Shown in pieces: positions 55,833 through 64,000 of a DNA stretch of 64,000 bases. Where the stretch lies: positions 558,001 through 622,000 of the forward strand of contig NZ_PVTK01000001.1 of the NCBI RefSeq assembly GCF_003002925.1, given 5' to 3'. A program made the position numbers and the translations under genes. The stretch comes from Vreelandella songnenensis (GTDB lineage: Bacteria; Pseudomonadota; Gammaproteobacteria; Pseudomonadales; Halomonadaceae). Numbering within the stretch: position 1 is the stretch's first letter; each line of letters begins with the position of its first letter. The notes beneath the pieces were generated by a model. That model did not search any database and had not been told where the DNA came from. It was given only the letters and a program-made list of their open reading frames with translations.

Positions 55833-57047
55833 TCATGCGTTGGCAACAAGCCGCTCGATCGCCCGCTCCAGACGCGCCATGCCTTCGGCAATATCCGCTT
55901 CAGGAATTACCAGCGAGGGCGCCATGCGCAGCACGTTGGGTCCGGCAATCAGCGCCATCAGGCCCTCTTCAATGGCCAGCGGCAGAATGTCCTTGGCGCG
56001 GCCTTCAAAGGCGTCCGACATCTGGGCGCCAATCAACAGGCCCATACCGCGGATCTCCTTGAACACACCGTGCTTGCGGTTGATGGTTTCAAGGTGCTCG
56101 CGGAACAGGTCGTGGCGCGTTTTCACGCCTTCCAGCACCTCCGGCGTATCGATAAATTCAATGGCCGCCAGCGCAATCGCCGACCCCAGAGCGTTGCCGC
56201 CGTAGGTCGAGCCGTGGGTACCAAAGGCAAGCGACTTCGCTACCTTGTCACTTGTCAGCATGGCACCTACCGGGAAGCCGCCCCCCAGCGACTTGGCGCT
56301 GGTGAGAATATCCGGGGTGATACCATAATTCTTGTAGGCGTAGAGCTCGCCCGTGCGCCCGGCGCCGGTCTGCACTTCGTCAAAGACCAGCAGCGCGTTG
56401 TGCTTGTCGCACAGTTCGCGCAGCCCCGTGAGAAATTCCGGCGTTGCCGGGATGATGCCGCCTTCGCCCTGCATGGGTTCGACCATGATCGCACAGGTAT
56501 CATCGCCGACCAGCTGGCGCACGCTTTCAAGGTCATTGAAGGTGGCGTGCAGAATGCCGCCGGGTACCGGGCCAAATCCTTGGGAGTACTTGGGCTGGCC
56601 ACCCACACTCACCGTAAACAGCGTGCGGCCATGAAAGGACTGGCTGAAGGAGATGATCTTGTCCTTCTGCTCGCCGTAATGATCCACGGCGTAGCGGCGG
56701 GCAAGCTTCAGTGCGGCTTCGTTGGCTTCACCACCGGAAGAGCACAGGTACACCTTGTCGGCGAAGGTGCGCTCGACCAGCGTTCTGGCAAGCTTGAGCG
56801 CCGGCTCGTTGGTGTAGATGTTGGAGAGATGCCAGAGCTTTTCACCCTGCTCTTTAAGCGCATTGACCAGCACCGGATGGCAGTGGCCGAGCGAATTCAC
56901 CGCGATCCCGCCAGCAAAATCGATGTACTCACGCCCCTGCTGATCCCACAGGCGACTGCCCTCGCCGCGCACCGGAATGATCTGCTGGGGCGCGTAGTTG
57001 GGTGTCATGTAGTGGTCGAAATCCTGCCGGGTCGGGGTCGTGCTCAT
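55833..57047 (-). CDS. astC: Succinylornithine/acetylornithine transaminase
   Basis: 404 aa class III PLP aminotransferase, third step of AST (succinylornithine to succinylglutamate semialdehyde), and also able to serve as ArgD. PLP lysine is Lys252 in [21 protein letters not shown] and the [13 protein letters not shown] Asp-containing motif are present. GGAGATATCGACC ribosome site. First gene of the operon, 173 bp after argR on the same strand. Confidence 0.95.
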   Translation of the reverse strand: MSTTPTRQDFDHYMTPNYAPQQIIPVRGEGSRLWDQQGREYIDFAGGIAVNSLGHCHPVLVNALKEQGEKLWHLSNIYTNEPALKLARTLVERTFADKVYLCSSGGEANEAALKLARRYAVDHYGEQKDKIISFSQSFHGRTLFTVSVGGQPKYSQGFGPVPGGILHATFNDLESVRQLVGDDTCAIMVEPMQGEGGIIPATPEFLTGLRELCDKHNALLVFDEVQTGAGRTGELYAYKNYGITPDILTSAKSLGGGFPVGAMLTSDKVAKSLAFGTHGSTYGGNALGSAIALAAIEFIDTPEVLEGVKTRHDLFREHLETINRKHGVFKEIRGMGLLIGAQMSDAFEGRAKDILPLAIEEGLMALIAGPNVLRMAPSLVIPEADIAEGMARLERAIERLVANA

Positions 57048-57220
57048 GGTCGATATCTCCAGTCGAGTCAGTCAATAGCATCAGTATACGGGTCAAACGC
57101 CGCGGCCCGCTTTCAGCAATGTGACGGTAAGTTATGAAAAGCGGCACCTATTTCACGATTATTCACAAACGGTGCAGGCGCGCTTCTGACAGCCGCAAGG
57201 CTTTTAGAGCGCTGGCCTGC

Positions 57221-58195
57221 TCAGCCTAAGCGCTCTTCGCGTGGGGTCAGGCCAAAATGGTTGCGGTAGGCGGTCGAGAAGTGCGCGCCGGAGGAGAAGC
57301 CTGTCGCCAGCGCGATGTCACCGACTGCCCGGTCGCTTTCGCGCAGCTGTTTACGCGCATCCTGCAGGCGCAGATTCAGATAGTAACGGCTGGGTACCGC
57401 CTGCAGATACTTCTTGAACAGCCGCTCAAGCTGACGGCGGGAGATCCCCAGGTGCTCGGAAAGCTCCAGCGTGGAGAGCGGCTCTTCTATGTTGGCTTCC
57501 ATCAGCGTGACGGCGTCTACCAGGCTTTGCGGGGCATGTCCAAGGCGATGGCGCAGCGGTACATGCTGGCGCTCGTCCGCCAGACGAATGCGCTCGCACA
57601 TGAAGTGCTCTGATACCTGCTCCACCAGGCGGCCGCTGTGCTGTTGGCGTACCAGGGTCAGCATCATGTCCATGGCCGCCGTGCCGCTGGCACAGGTCAT
57701 GCGGTTACGGTCGATCTCGAAAAGCTGCTGCGATAGCGTGACCTGGGGATAGGCCTGGGCAAAGGTGGCAAAGCGCTCCCAGGGCAACGTGGCCCGGTAG
57801 CCATCCAGCAAGCCGGCGCGCGCCAGCACTTCTGCACCGCCGGCAAGCCCGCCAAGCACCGTGCGATTTGGCTGCTGGCGCAGCCACTCAACGAGTCTTG
57901 CAGGCAGCGCATAAGGGAGTGGCGAAGGCGCGCAGACCAGCACCATGTCCAGCCCCGGGGGCGAGGTCTCAAGGGCATAGTCGGTATTACAGGTCAACTG
58001 AGCGCTGCTGCGCACGGGCTGCTCATCGCTGTGCAGTGTAAATATCTGATAGAGCAGCTGGCCGCTCAGCTGGTTGGCCATGAACAGCGGCTCTACCGCG
58101 CAGGCATGAGAGAGCATGGAAAAGCCGGGCAGCAGTAATACGCCTATACGCTGACGCGTAAACGTGGAAGAAGAGGCCTGGGTGCTATGCTGCAT
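57221..58195 (-). CDS. argR: ArgR-type AraC-family regulator (GlxA/DJ-1-domain architecture)
   Basis: 324 aa. An N-terminal DJ-1/PfpI-like domain (about 16-185) precedes an AraC-type DNA-binding domain (about 225-320, STLELSEHLGISRRQLERLFKKYLQAVPSRYYLNLRLQDARKQL). Length and layout match the Pseudomonas ArgR, which activates aru genes for arginine catabolism, and here it sits directly upstream of astC in the same direction. I did not find a firm binding motif. Confidence 0.88.
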   Translation of the reverse strand: MQHSTQASSSTFTRQRIGVLLLPGFSMLSHACAVEPLFMANQLSGQLLYQIFTLHSDEQPVRSSAQLTCNTDYALETSPPGLDMVLVCAPSPLPYALPARLVEWLRQQPNRTVLGGLAGGAEVLARAGLLDGYRATLPWERFATFAQAYPQVTLSQQLFEIDRNRMTCASGTAAMDMMLTLVRQQHSGRLVEQVSEHFMCERIRLADERQHVPLRHRLGHAPQSLVDAVTLMEANIEEPLSTLELSEHLGISRRQLERLFKKYLQAVPSRYYLNLRLQDARKQLRESDRAVGDIALATGFSSGAHFSTAYRNHFGLTPREERLG

Positions 58196-58323
58196 GCCAA
58201 AACGCCGTCAAAAAATGAGGCCCCATCTTAACCAATTGCACACCGCGAGGCAGCGCCCGTTAGCCATAGCTGAAAAAATGCGTCGCAACGTCTGCTCTGC
58301 CCGCAATGGTTTGCCTACCCCAA

Positions 58324-58356
58324 TAAAAAAGGGGCAAGACGAAAACGTCTTGCCCC
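58324..58356 (-). terminator. Terminator of the PRC-barrel gene 58451-59257
   Basis: Perfect 11-bp stem GGGGCAAGACG (58331-58341) / CGTCTTGCCCC (58346-58356) with AAAA loop; on the minus strand it is followed by a six-T run, about 95 bp after the gene's stop. Confidence 0.88.
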
Positions 58357-58450
58357 TGTCGCTGGCGCTCGCTGAACCTGAAACTATTTAAACTACATCC
58401 CAGGCAATGCTGTCTTTAAAGCGTTAGCCAAACGACGTGCCATGAAACGC

Positions 58451-59257
58451 TTACTGCTGGTGCGCTTCAGATAGCGTCATGTCGCTATCGACTTCGGTAT
58501 AGTGATCTTCGTTGTACTCATCGGAAGACTCTTCGATCTGGTCGCTGCCATAGGTGGTATCCATTACCAGGCGATCGTCTTCGAGCTGCATTTCCTCGAG
58601 CGGCAGGGCAATATCGGTAGCGCCAAAGCCCCAGATACCGCCAACTGAGATGATCGCATACAGCTCGCCTGAGTCATTGTGCTTGGCGATGTGCTGCACA
58701 TCACCGATCTCTTCGTCATCCTGGTTGACTACCGTCATGCCTTCCAGGTCGCTGACATTGTGAGACATCAACGTAGTGGTACGCTCATCTTGATCAGCCC
58801 GCGCGTTGTCGTTATGGTCGCGGTCATTCTCTTGCTGATTGACGTCTACCTGAGCATCGTCAGCCTGTTCAACGTTTACATCAGGTTCGCCGCCCTGCTC
58901 AACGGTAACATTGGGCTCAGCGCGCTCGACGGTGACGTTTGGCTCGGGCTGCTCAATGGTTACCTCAGGTTCAGGCTGCTCGATAGTCACTTCCGGTTGA
59001 GACTGCTCGACGGTGATATCCGGTGATTCCTGCTCTACCTGAACGTCGGCAGGCTCTTGCTCCACCTGTACGTCCATGGTGTCTTCTTCTGTGCGTGCCT
59101 GAGTCGCATCTTGTGTGGTTGCCGGGGCATTTTGCTGCTGTGTCGTCATGCGATCAGCATTATCGGTATCGTTCTGGTTATTGTCCTGCGCCATAAGGCC
59201 ACCTGACATACCTGTAAAAATCGCACCGATAGCAATAGCGAGTGTTGTCCGTTTCAT
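58451..59257 (-). CDS. Secreted acidic PRC-barrel protein with VEQ-repeat array
   Basis: 268 aa. Signal peptide (1-23, cleavage after LMA), a Gln/Asp/Asn-rich linker, nine degenerate 9-10-residue repeats (62-141, e.g. DVQVEQEPA, DITVEQSQP, EVTIEQPEP, NVTVEQGGEP), another acidic linker, then a PRC-barrel (about 168-235, NVSDLEGMTVVNQDDEEIGDV) and an acidic tail (YNEDHYTEVDSDM). Highly acidic, as expected for halophile periplasmic proteins. PRC domains usually bind partners or structural surfaces; function unknown. Paralogue of 60096-60623. Confidence 0.85.
   Translation of the reverse strand: MKRTTLAIAIGAIFTGMSGGLMAQDNNQNDTDNADRMTTQQQNAPATTQDATQARTEEDTMDVQVEQEPADVQVEQESPDITVEQSQPEVTIEQPEPEVTIEQPEPNVTVERAEPNVTVEQGGEPDVNVEQADDAQVDVNQQENDRDHNDNARADQDERTTTLMSHNVSDLEGMTVVNQDDEEIGDVQHIAKHNDSGELYAIISVGGIWGFGATDIALPLEEMQLEDDRLVMDTTYGSDQIEESSDEYNEDHYTEVDSDMTLSEAHQQ
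58835..59074. repeat. Coding tandem repeats (VEQ units)
   Basis: About 240 bp encoding residues 62-141 of the PRC-barrel protein, nine units of roughly 27-30 bp. Units EVTIEQPEP (twice, adjacent) and DVQVEQExx (twice, adjacent) are near-identical, implying recent slippage or duplication. Confidence 0.75.
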
Positions 59258-59458
59258 TAGATCTCTCCTTGGGTTGGCTTACACTTATGAAGGCTAGTAG
59301 ATGAAGGTACAATAACGCAAAGTCAGTCGCCAAAACTTACAAATGTTAACAAATATGAAAGTGAGGCATGCAAGATTCCAGATCTTGAAATACCTGACTT
59401 CTTCGATAAATCAGAATCAGGCAATATATCCTCATATGCAGCTGCGAACCGCGCCTAA

Positions 59459-59803
59459 TTAATCCCGAGTATTACTGTTGCCTGCGCCCCGCTGTTCTTC
59501 TTGGAGCTCACGATTCATGCTCGATTGGTCTTCCATATCGAGATCGCTTCCATCCTGGCCTTGCTGAGGGCCTTGTGAACCTGTATCGCGGCTGTTTTTA
59601 TCGTTTTGATGATCATGGCTGTCGTTATTACCTGACTCGTGATCTGAATTGGCCGAGTCGTCGATACTACGCAGCTGTCCTGCCGTCGTATCTTCTTGTT
59701 GTGCTGATTGGCTATCATGGTGGCTGGCGCTGTTGGCAAAAGCACCTAGAGACAGACCGGTACATGTTGCACCAATGAAGGTAATTAATAGCATTCTTTT
59801 CAT
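59459..59803 (-). CDS. Small secreted disordered protein related to the neighbouring family
   Basis: 114 aa. Signal peptide (1-24, MKRMLLITFIGATCTGLSLGAFA, the same template as the two flanking genes) followed by a low-complexity hydrophilic region rich in Asp, Ser, Gln, Asn and His, without a PRC domain. Leader DNA just upstream (CTCAGGGAGAGAACCC) is also like those of its neighbours. It may be a diverged paralogue that lost the barrel or gained a different mature part. Function unknown. Confidence 0.65.
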   Translation of the reverse strand: MKRMLLITFIGATCTGLSLGAFANSASHHDSQSAQQEDTTAGQLRSIDDSANSDHESGNNDSHDHQNDKNSRDTGSQGPQQGQDGSDLDMEDQSSMNRELQEEQRGAGNSNTRD

Positions 59804-59930
59804 GGGTTCTCTCCCTGAGTTGGCGTGCTTTAATAAAGCTAGTTGAGCAACGTCATATCAAGCAATGCAAAACCGCCCTTCACTGAAAGTTGAATGAAAG
59901 TTATCAATTACTATTAAATATGCCAGGCAT

Positions 59931-59974
59931 TAAAAAGCGCCTTGCCTACCTTGATAAGATAAACAAGACGCTTT
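59931..59974 (-). terminator. Terminator of the second PRC-barrel gene
   Basis: AAAGCGCCTTG / CAAGACGCTTT imperfect stem (one mismatch) with about 19-nt loop; the minus strand runs into TTTTTA. About 120 bp after the stop of 60096-60623. Confidence 0.5.
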
Positions 59975-60095
59975 GACAGATCATTGAATCGCTAGTCTTA
60001 CACTACCGTTAAACTACCTGTTAGTTAGAACGGCCTTATCAATGAGCATTTGATGCTTCAACAACTGCTATCCCTATCCATAAAAGCTTTCGCCT

Positions 60096-60623
60096 TCAAT
60101 TAGGATGGCGCTGAGCTTCTTCCAGCGTCATGTTGTTATCAATCTGGCTGTAGTTGTCTTCATCGTACTTTTCCGCAGACGCTTCGATTTCATCGCTGCC
60201 GTAAGTGGTATTGGTGACCAGCTGATCGTCTTGCAGCTCGATTTCGGAAAGCGGCAAGGCGACTTCTTCATCGCCGATACCCCACAGACCGCCAATCGAA
60301 ATAATGGCGTAAAGCTCGCCGGACTCTTTATGCTCCACGATACGGCTGATGTTACCGATCTCTTCATCCTTCTGGTTGACGACCGACTCGCCCTCCAGGT
60401 CGCGCATCTCCTGAGACATCAGCTCATTGGAGTCGCGCTTTTCGTCGTTATCCGCCGGTCGATTGCCCCCGCCCATGGCAGCCGGGTGCTTTTCACCGGG
60501 AGTGCCTTGCTCCTCGATAACCTCGCTATCTCTCACAGTGCTATCGCTATCCTGGGCGAAGGCGCCCCCGGAAATTCCTGTACAGAGTGCAGCAATGGCA
60601 ATGGCTAACGTAGTCCGTTTCAT
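60096..60623 (-). CDS. Secreted acidic PRC-barrel protein
   Basis: 175 aa. Signal peptide (1-23, cleavage after AFA), acidic Asp/Asn-rich linker, PRC-barrel (about 75-140, MRDLEGESVVNQKDEEIGNISRIVE) and the shared acidic end (YDEDNYSQIDNNMTLEEA). Its barrel and tail align with those of 58451-59257, but the repeat array is absent. Shared upstream leader AAGGAGAAG suggests a common ancestor. Function unknown. Confidence 0.85.
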   Translation of the reverse strand: MKRTTLAIAIAALCTGISGGAFAQDSDSTVRDSEVIEEQGTPGEKHPAAMGGGNRPADNDEKRDSNELMSQEMRDLEGESVVNQKDEEIGNISRIVEHKESGELYAIISIGGLWGIGDEEVALPLSEIELQDDQLVTNTTYGSDEIEASAEKYDEDNYSQIDNNMTLEEAQRHPN

Positions 60624-60709
60624 AGAGCTTCTCCTTGAGTAAGCGGCTACTACAGATTAGTCGACCTGGTGAAAAACAACCAACTTCTAAAAAAAGCCCG
60701 CCCCCGATG

Positions 60710-60751
60710 ATGAATAAAACGCAAATTGCCGGGCGCTATGGCCCGGCAATT
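60710..60751 (-). terminator. Terminator of fabV
   Basis: Perfect 11-bp inverted repeat AATTGCCGGGC (60724-60734) / GCCCGGCAATT (60741-60751), 6-nt loop, 18 bp after the fabV stop; the minus strand continues TTTGCGTTTTATT. Confidence 0.75.
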
Positions 60752-60769
60752 CAGCAACCTCGTTGAGGC

Positions 60770-61966
60770 TTACAGATTGATGACGTCGAACTCGACGTTG
60801 GGGTCCACGTCTGCATCGTAGTCGACATCGTCACGTTCAAAACCGAACAGCTTCAGGAATTCGTGCTTGTAACCGGCGTAATCGGTGATCTCGAACAGGT
60901 TTTCCGTGGTGACTTCCGGCCAGAGATCCTGGCAAGCCTGCTGAATATCATCGCGCAGCTCCCAGTCGTCCAGGCGCAGCCGACCTTTCTCATCGGTGCT
61001 CATATCCGAACCATAAAGGCGCTCACCAAAGAGGCGGTTCAACTGGTCGATGGTGCCTTCGTGCACGCCCTGCTCTTTCATGATGCGATATACCATGGCG
61101 ATATATAGCGGCATGACCGGAATGGCAGCACTTGCCTGGGTGACCACGGATTTCAGCACCGCAACGTTGGCACCGCCGCCGCTGGTTTTCAGCTTGTCGT
61201 CGATGGCCGTAGCGGCGCGGTCCAGATCCTCTTTCGCCTTGCCAAGCGCACCGTGCCAGTAGATCGGCCAGGTGATTTCCGTGCCAATGTAGCTGAACGC
61301 CACGCTGCGCGCGCCCTGGGCCAGCACGCCTGCCTGGTCGAGCGCCTCCATCCACAATTCCCAATCTTCGCCGCCCATCACGGTGATGGTGTCATCGATT
61401 TCCTGCTGGGTAGCTGGCTCGACTTCGGCCTCGATGATCGTATCCTTGTTGGTATCGATGGCGGTCGCGCGGTAGGTCTCGCCAATCGGTTTCAGGCTGG
61501 AGCGCTTGAGCTCACCGCTGTCCGGCAGCTTGCGCACCGGGGATGCCAGCGAATACACCACCAGATCAATCTCGCCCATGTCCTGCTTGATCAGCTCGAT
61601 GGCCTTTTCACGCGCTTCATGGGAGAAGGCATCGCCATTGATGGATTTGCTGTAAAGGCCTTCTTGCTTGGCGAACTTGTCGAAAGCAGCGCTGTTGTAC
61701 CAGCCCGCGGTGCCTGTTTTCTTGTCGCTGCTGGGCTTTTCAAAGAATACGCCAAGGGTATCGGCGCCGTAGCCGAAGGCGGCGGTAATACGCGCAGCCA
61801 GGCCATAGCCGCTGGAGGCACCAATTACCAACACCTTCTTGGGGCCGGCGCTTTTATCCAAACCGCGTGCACGGGTCGCTTCGATCTGCTCGCGAACGTT
61901 CTGCTCACAGCCCTTGGGATGAGTCGTCGTGCAGATAAAGCCGCGCACTTTAGGTTTAATAATCAC
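60770..61966 (-). CDS. fabV: Enoyl-[acyl-carrier-protein] reductase FabV
   Basis: 398 aa, NADH-dependent last step of fatty acid elongation, the triclosan-tolerant isozyme of FabI. NADH motif GASSGYGLA (49-57) and the FabV catalytic pair Tyr236-x8-Lys245 are present, along with [17 protein letters not shown] start typical of FabV. The GTG start at 61966 is chosen because it yields this N-terminus and has CGAGG upstream; the frame continues 17 codons further. A terminator follows it. Confidence 0.95.
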   Translation of the reverse strand: MIIKPKVRGFICTTTHPKGCEQNVREQIEATRARGLDKSAGPKKVLVIGASSGYGLAARITAAFGYGADTLGVFFEKPSSDKKTGTAGWYNSAAFDKFAKQEGLYSKSINGDAFSHEAREKAIELIKQDMGEIDLVVYSLASPVRKLPDSGELKRSSLKPIGETYRATAIDTNKDTIIEAEVEPATQQEIDDTITVMGGEDWELWMEALDQAGVLAQGARSVAFSYIGTEITWPIYWHGALGKAKEDLDRAATAIDDKLKTSGGGANVAVLKSVVTQASAAIPVMPLYIAMVYRIMKEQGVHEGTIDQLNRLFGERLYGSDMSTDEKGRLRLDDWELRDDIQQACQDLWPEVTTENLFEITDYAGYKHEFLKLFGFERDDVDYDADVDPNVEFDVINL

Positions 61967-62121
61967 ATCGGACCTCGTTATCGGATTGATTTCATTATCG
62001 GCATGACAATGCCGCAAGCGATGGAGGCTATTTTAGCCTGCCAGGCGAGCGCTGTCCGCTCTTGAGCTTAGTTGCCTTTCACGGCACGATAGTGCCCCCT
62101 CCCGCCAAAGCCCAAGAGGCC

Positions 62122-62508
62122 ATGATGAACGCACAGCAGCTAGTCGACGAACGCGGCGACCTTTGGCTTGCCCTGGCCCCTTTGTGGCTGGACCGCGAAC
62201 CCAGCGAACGCGACTACGCCCGTATGGTCGAGGTCATCGAACAGCATGAAATGACGTTGATGGATCTGGAGTGGATGTTCCGTCTGGAGCTTGCACCTGT
62301 GATGTCGCGCCACCAGCTCTCGATTGCCAGCGAGTGGCGCAAGTTCGACGATTACAAGCTGATGCAGCAGTTGGTCAGGCACAACCTGCGCCTGAAGGGC
62401 TGGCGGCGCAAAAGCTGGGCACTCTTTTCGGGCCTGACCACCATGATGGTACGCCATCGCTGGGTGGAACTGATGAACCGGGTCAAGGTAGCGCGCGGCG
62501 AGCTCTGA
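62122..62508 (+). CDS. DUF7079-like hypothetical protein
   Basis: 128 aa. LWLALAPLWLDREPSERDYARMVEVIEQHEMTLMDLEWMFRLELAPVMSRHQLSIASEW resembles small helical proteins of the DUF7079 type. No signal or membrane segment. Start at the first of two ATGs with AGAGG upstream. Its stop TGA is directly joined to the glutathione peroxidase stop (TGATCA), a zero-gap convergent end. Function unknown. Confidence 0.6.
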   Translation: MMNAQQLVDERGDLWLALAPLWLDREPSERDYARMVEVIEQHEMTLMDLEWMFRLELAPVMSRHQLSIASEWRKFDDYKLMQQLVRHNLRLKGWRRKSWALFSGLTTMMVRHRWVELMNRVKVARGEL

Positions 62509-62994
62509 TCACGGCTGATCGAGCGCCGCCTCGACCGCCCGGCGCAGCGGATAACCGTGATCACGCGGACCAAAACGCGCCACTGCCTTGCCATCGCGGC
62601 CCACCAGAAACTTGGTGAAATTCCACTTGATGGCCTGGGTGCCCAGCACGCCCGGCGCCTGCTTTTTAAGCAGCACAAACAGCGGGTGCGCACTACCGCC
62701 ATTGACGTTGACCTTCTCCATCAGCGGAAAGCTGACACCATAGGTCTGTTCGCCAAACGCACAGAACGCCTCGGCATTTTCCGGCGACTGCCGGCCAAAC
62801 TGGTTGCATGGGAAGCCCAGCACGGTAAAACCGCGGTCACGGTAGCGCTGATAGAGCGTTTCAAGCTCTTCAAGCTGAGGCGTAAATCCGCACTGGCTGG
62901 CCACATTGACCACCAGCAGCACCTGCCCGCGCAGGGCACGCAGGTTGAACGGCTGGCCTTGGTGGGTATAGCAGTCTTGATCGTAGATTGTCAT
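62509..62994 (-). CDS. Glutathione peroxidase family protein (Cys type)
   Basis: 161 aa. Thioredoxin-fold thiol peroxidase; peroxidatic Cys35 in VNVASQCGFTPQ, FPCNQFG (61-67) and the Trp-Asn pair in IKWNFTKFLV form the usual catalytic neighbourhood. As a bacterial Cys-type (no selenocysteine) it probably uses thioredoxin or glutathione to reduce organic hydroperoxides. Convergent with the DUF7079-like gene; stops abut. Confidence 0.92.
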   Translation of the reverse strand: MTIYDQDCYTHQGQPFNLRALRGQVLLVVNVASQCGFTPQLEELETLYQRYRDRGFTVLGFPCNQFGRQSPENAEAFCAFGEQTYGVSFPLMEKVNVNGGSAHPLFVLLKKQAPGVLGTQAIKWNFTKFLVGRDGKAVARFGPRDHGYPLRRAVEAALDQP

Positions 62995-63070
62995 GGTTGG
63001 GCCTTGAACCTTCTAGGCGATATAGAGATTACCTTGCCACGACCAACGCATGGACGCCAGCACCCATACT

Positions 63071-63694
63071 TCAGCTAAAGGTGATAGGCCCGGCCACCAC
63101 TCGCAGGGCCAGGGCAATCAAGAGTACGCCGGTCAGTCGGTTGACCCAGTGGGCGTGACGCTGCAGCCAGGGCAGCACCCGTGAGTGCGATAACCCCACT
63201 GCCACCAGCACGTACCAGCCGCCATCAATCAACATGGCGGTCAGTACCACGATAGTCTTGGCCATGGCGCTCATGTCCGGAGTCACGAACTGGCTAAGCA
63301 GGGCAACAAAAAAGATGATCAGCTTGGGGTTGCCCAGGGCTACCAGCACGCCCTCTTTTGCCGCCTGGCGGCTTGTCGTGGCAACGGCGTTCGCTCGGAT
63401 ATCACCTTCCCGGCCCGCGCGCAGCGCCTTGATACCCAGCCAGGCCAGATACGCCGCGCCGCACCAGGTAATCAATTGAAAGACCTCTGGCGAGCGGGTA
63501 ATCAAGGCGCCCAGGCCCCAGACGGTTAAAAGCGCATAGAACCCCACACCCAGCGCGTGAAAAAGTGCCGCTGTCATTCCGGGCAGACGCCCGCCGCCCA
63601 GCGTATGGCGCAGTACCAGGGCCAGACTCGGCCCTGGCGACATGGCCCCCATGGCGCAGATCGCGGCCAACGATAACCAGAGTGAAAACGGCAT
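63071..63694 (-). CDS. LysE/RhtB-family amino acid exporter
   Basis: 207 aa, six hydrophobic helices. The LysE start [35 protein letters not shown] and the [11 protein letters not shown] helix match RhtB-type exporters of amino acids or derivatives. Start MPFSLWL; the frame is open for 37 more codons upstream. The exported compound cannot be named from sequence. Confidence 0.88.
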   Translation of the reverse strand: MPFSLWLSLAAICAMGAMSPGPSLALVLRHTLGGGRLPGMTAALFHALGVGFYALLTVWGLGALITRSPEVFQLITWCGAAYLAWLGIKALRAGREGDIRANAVATTSRQAAKEGVLVALGNPKLIIFFVALLSQFVTPDMSAMAKTIVVLTAMLIDGGWYVLVAVGLSHSRVLPWLQRHAHWVNRLTGVLLIALALRVVAGPITFS

Positions 63695-63893
63695 TTTGGT
63701 GCAAATTCCTTGGGTAATGAATAGTCGCCAGTATACGCCAATACCGCTGTGTGACAGAGGTGGCCTTCGCATAACGCCAACACGCTTAAATAACGCTGTT
63801 AGCATGGTACGCTGTTGGGTAAAATTTTCCCCTTTTCATGAAATGGCGCCTGCTATCACGACAGGCGGTGCATGGCTAATAAAGGACTTCGAT

Positions 63894-64000
63894 ATGGGTA
63901 GGGCGTTTCAAAACCGTAAGGAATCTATGGCCAAGACGGCCGCAGCGAAAACCAAGGTCTACAGCAAGTACGGGCGTGAAATTTACGTCGTCGCCAAGGC
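63894..64000 (+). CDS. YebC/PmpR-family transcriptional regulator (5' end only)
   Basis: 35 codons of a gene cut by the window edge. The N-terminus [20 protein letters not shown] followed by [15 protein letters not shown] is the YebC/TACO1 family start, closest to the short YeeN branch. ATG with AAAGGA ribosome site 8 nt upstream. YebC-type proteins act as regulators or translation factors; which applies here is unclear. Confidence 0.85.
   Translation, partial: MGRAFQNRKESMAKTAAAKTKVYSKYGREIYVVAK

Noticed and set aside
52317-57137. Long plus-strand open frames (e.g. 52317-53591 and 55629-57137) opposite the ast operon.
   Set aside because: They mirror codons of astD, astA-type and astC genes, with low-complexity, arginine-rich translations and no start signals.
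1-64000. CRISPR arrays, insertion sequences, integrases and prophage clusters.
   Set aside because: No repeat-spacer arrays, transposase-like sequences with terminal repeats or phage structural genes were seen on either strand.

Overview
The window reads as chromosomal DNA of a halophilic gammaproteobacterium, most likely a member of the Halomonadaceae (Halomonas and relatives). The grounds are GC-rich, densely packed genes with Pseudomonas-like neighbourhoods (sdhCDAB beside gltA, gltX followed by tRNA-Ala and tRNA-Glu, an aruCFGDB-style arginine succinyltransferase operon), very acidic secreted proteins, several cation/proton antiporters, FabV as enoyl-ACP reductase and a membrane malate:quinone oxidoreductase. 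This assignment is inference from gene content. No prophage, insertion sequence, CRISPR array or large island was seen; the window is mostly core and metabolic genome with a few transferred-looking pieces.

Layout. 1-5 kb: TCA cycle genes, sdhCDAB (the 3' end of sdhB lies off the left edge) divergent from gltA. 4.9-5.5 kb: an A+T-rich non-coding stretch with DnaA-box-like sites, next to tRNA-Glu and tRNA-Ala and gltX. 7.5-13 kb: an XRE regulator, a lipoprotein, an NfsA-type nitroreductase, a DksA-type zinc finger protein, a SAM methyltransferase, a chemoreceptor and a zinc alcohol dehydrogenase facing an AraC regulator. 15-25 kb: VOC/LysR pair, mqo, a run of small redox and nucleotide-binding proteins, arfB, an unusual proline-racemase-like gene coupled to an MDR reductase, and CorA. 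25-34 kb: a GAF-PAS-GGDEF protein, a TPP-riboswitch-controlled SSS transporter, mmsA with a LiuR-like operator, and the K+/H+ antiporter NhaP2. 34-40 kb: a very long AsmA/YdbH-like envelope protein, a UPF0126 membrane protein and the NfeD-QmcA pair. 39.6-50 kb: a DUF3311-SSS transporter pair, three regulators of different families, bluB, acetyltransferases, an NhaC-type antiporter and a MarR/EamA divergent pair with twin operators. 50-58 kb: a compact antitoxin-Fic module abutting the arginine succinyltransferase operon (astC-aruF-aruG-astD-astB) and its ArgR-type regulator. 58-64 kb: three tandem genes for secreted acidic proteins (two with PRC-barrels, one with nine VEQ-type repeats), fabV, glutathione peroxidase, a LysE exporter and the start of a YebC-family gene.

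Functionally the window combines carbon and energy metabolism (TCA cycle, valine and arginine catabolism), ion homeostasis (NhaP2, NhaC-type, CorA) and envelope adaptation. The observations most worth following are the DnaA-box region, the translational TPP riboswitch on an SSS transporter, the proline-racemase homologue lacking both catalytic cysteines, the antitoxin-Fic module, and the tandem acidic PRC-barrel family with its internal repeat array. I did not find a clearly novel multi-gene defence or biosynthetic system.
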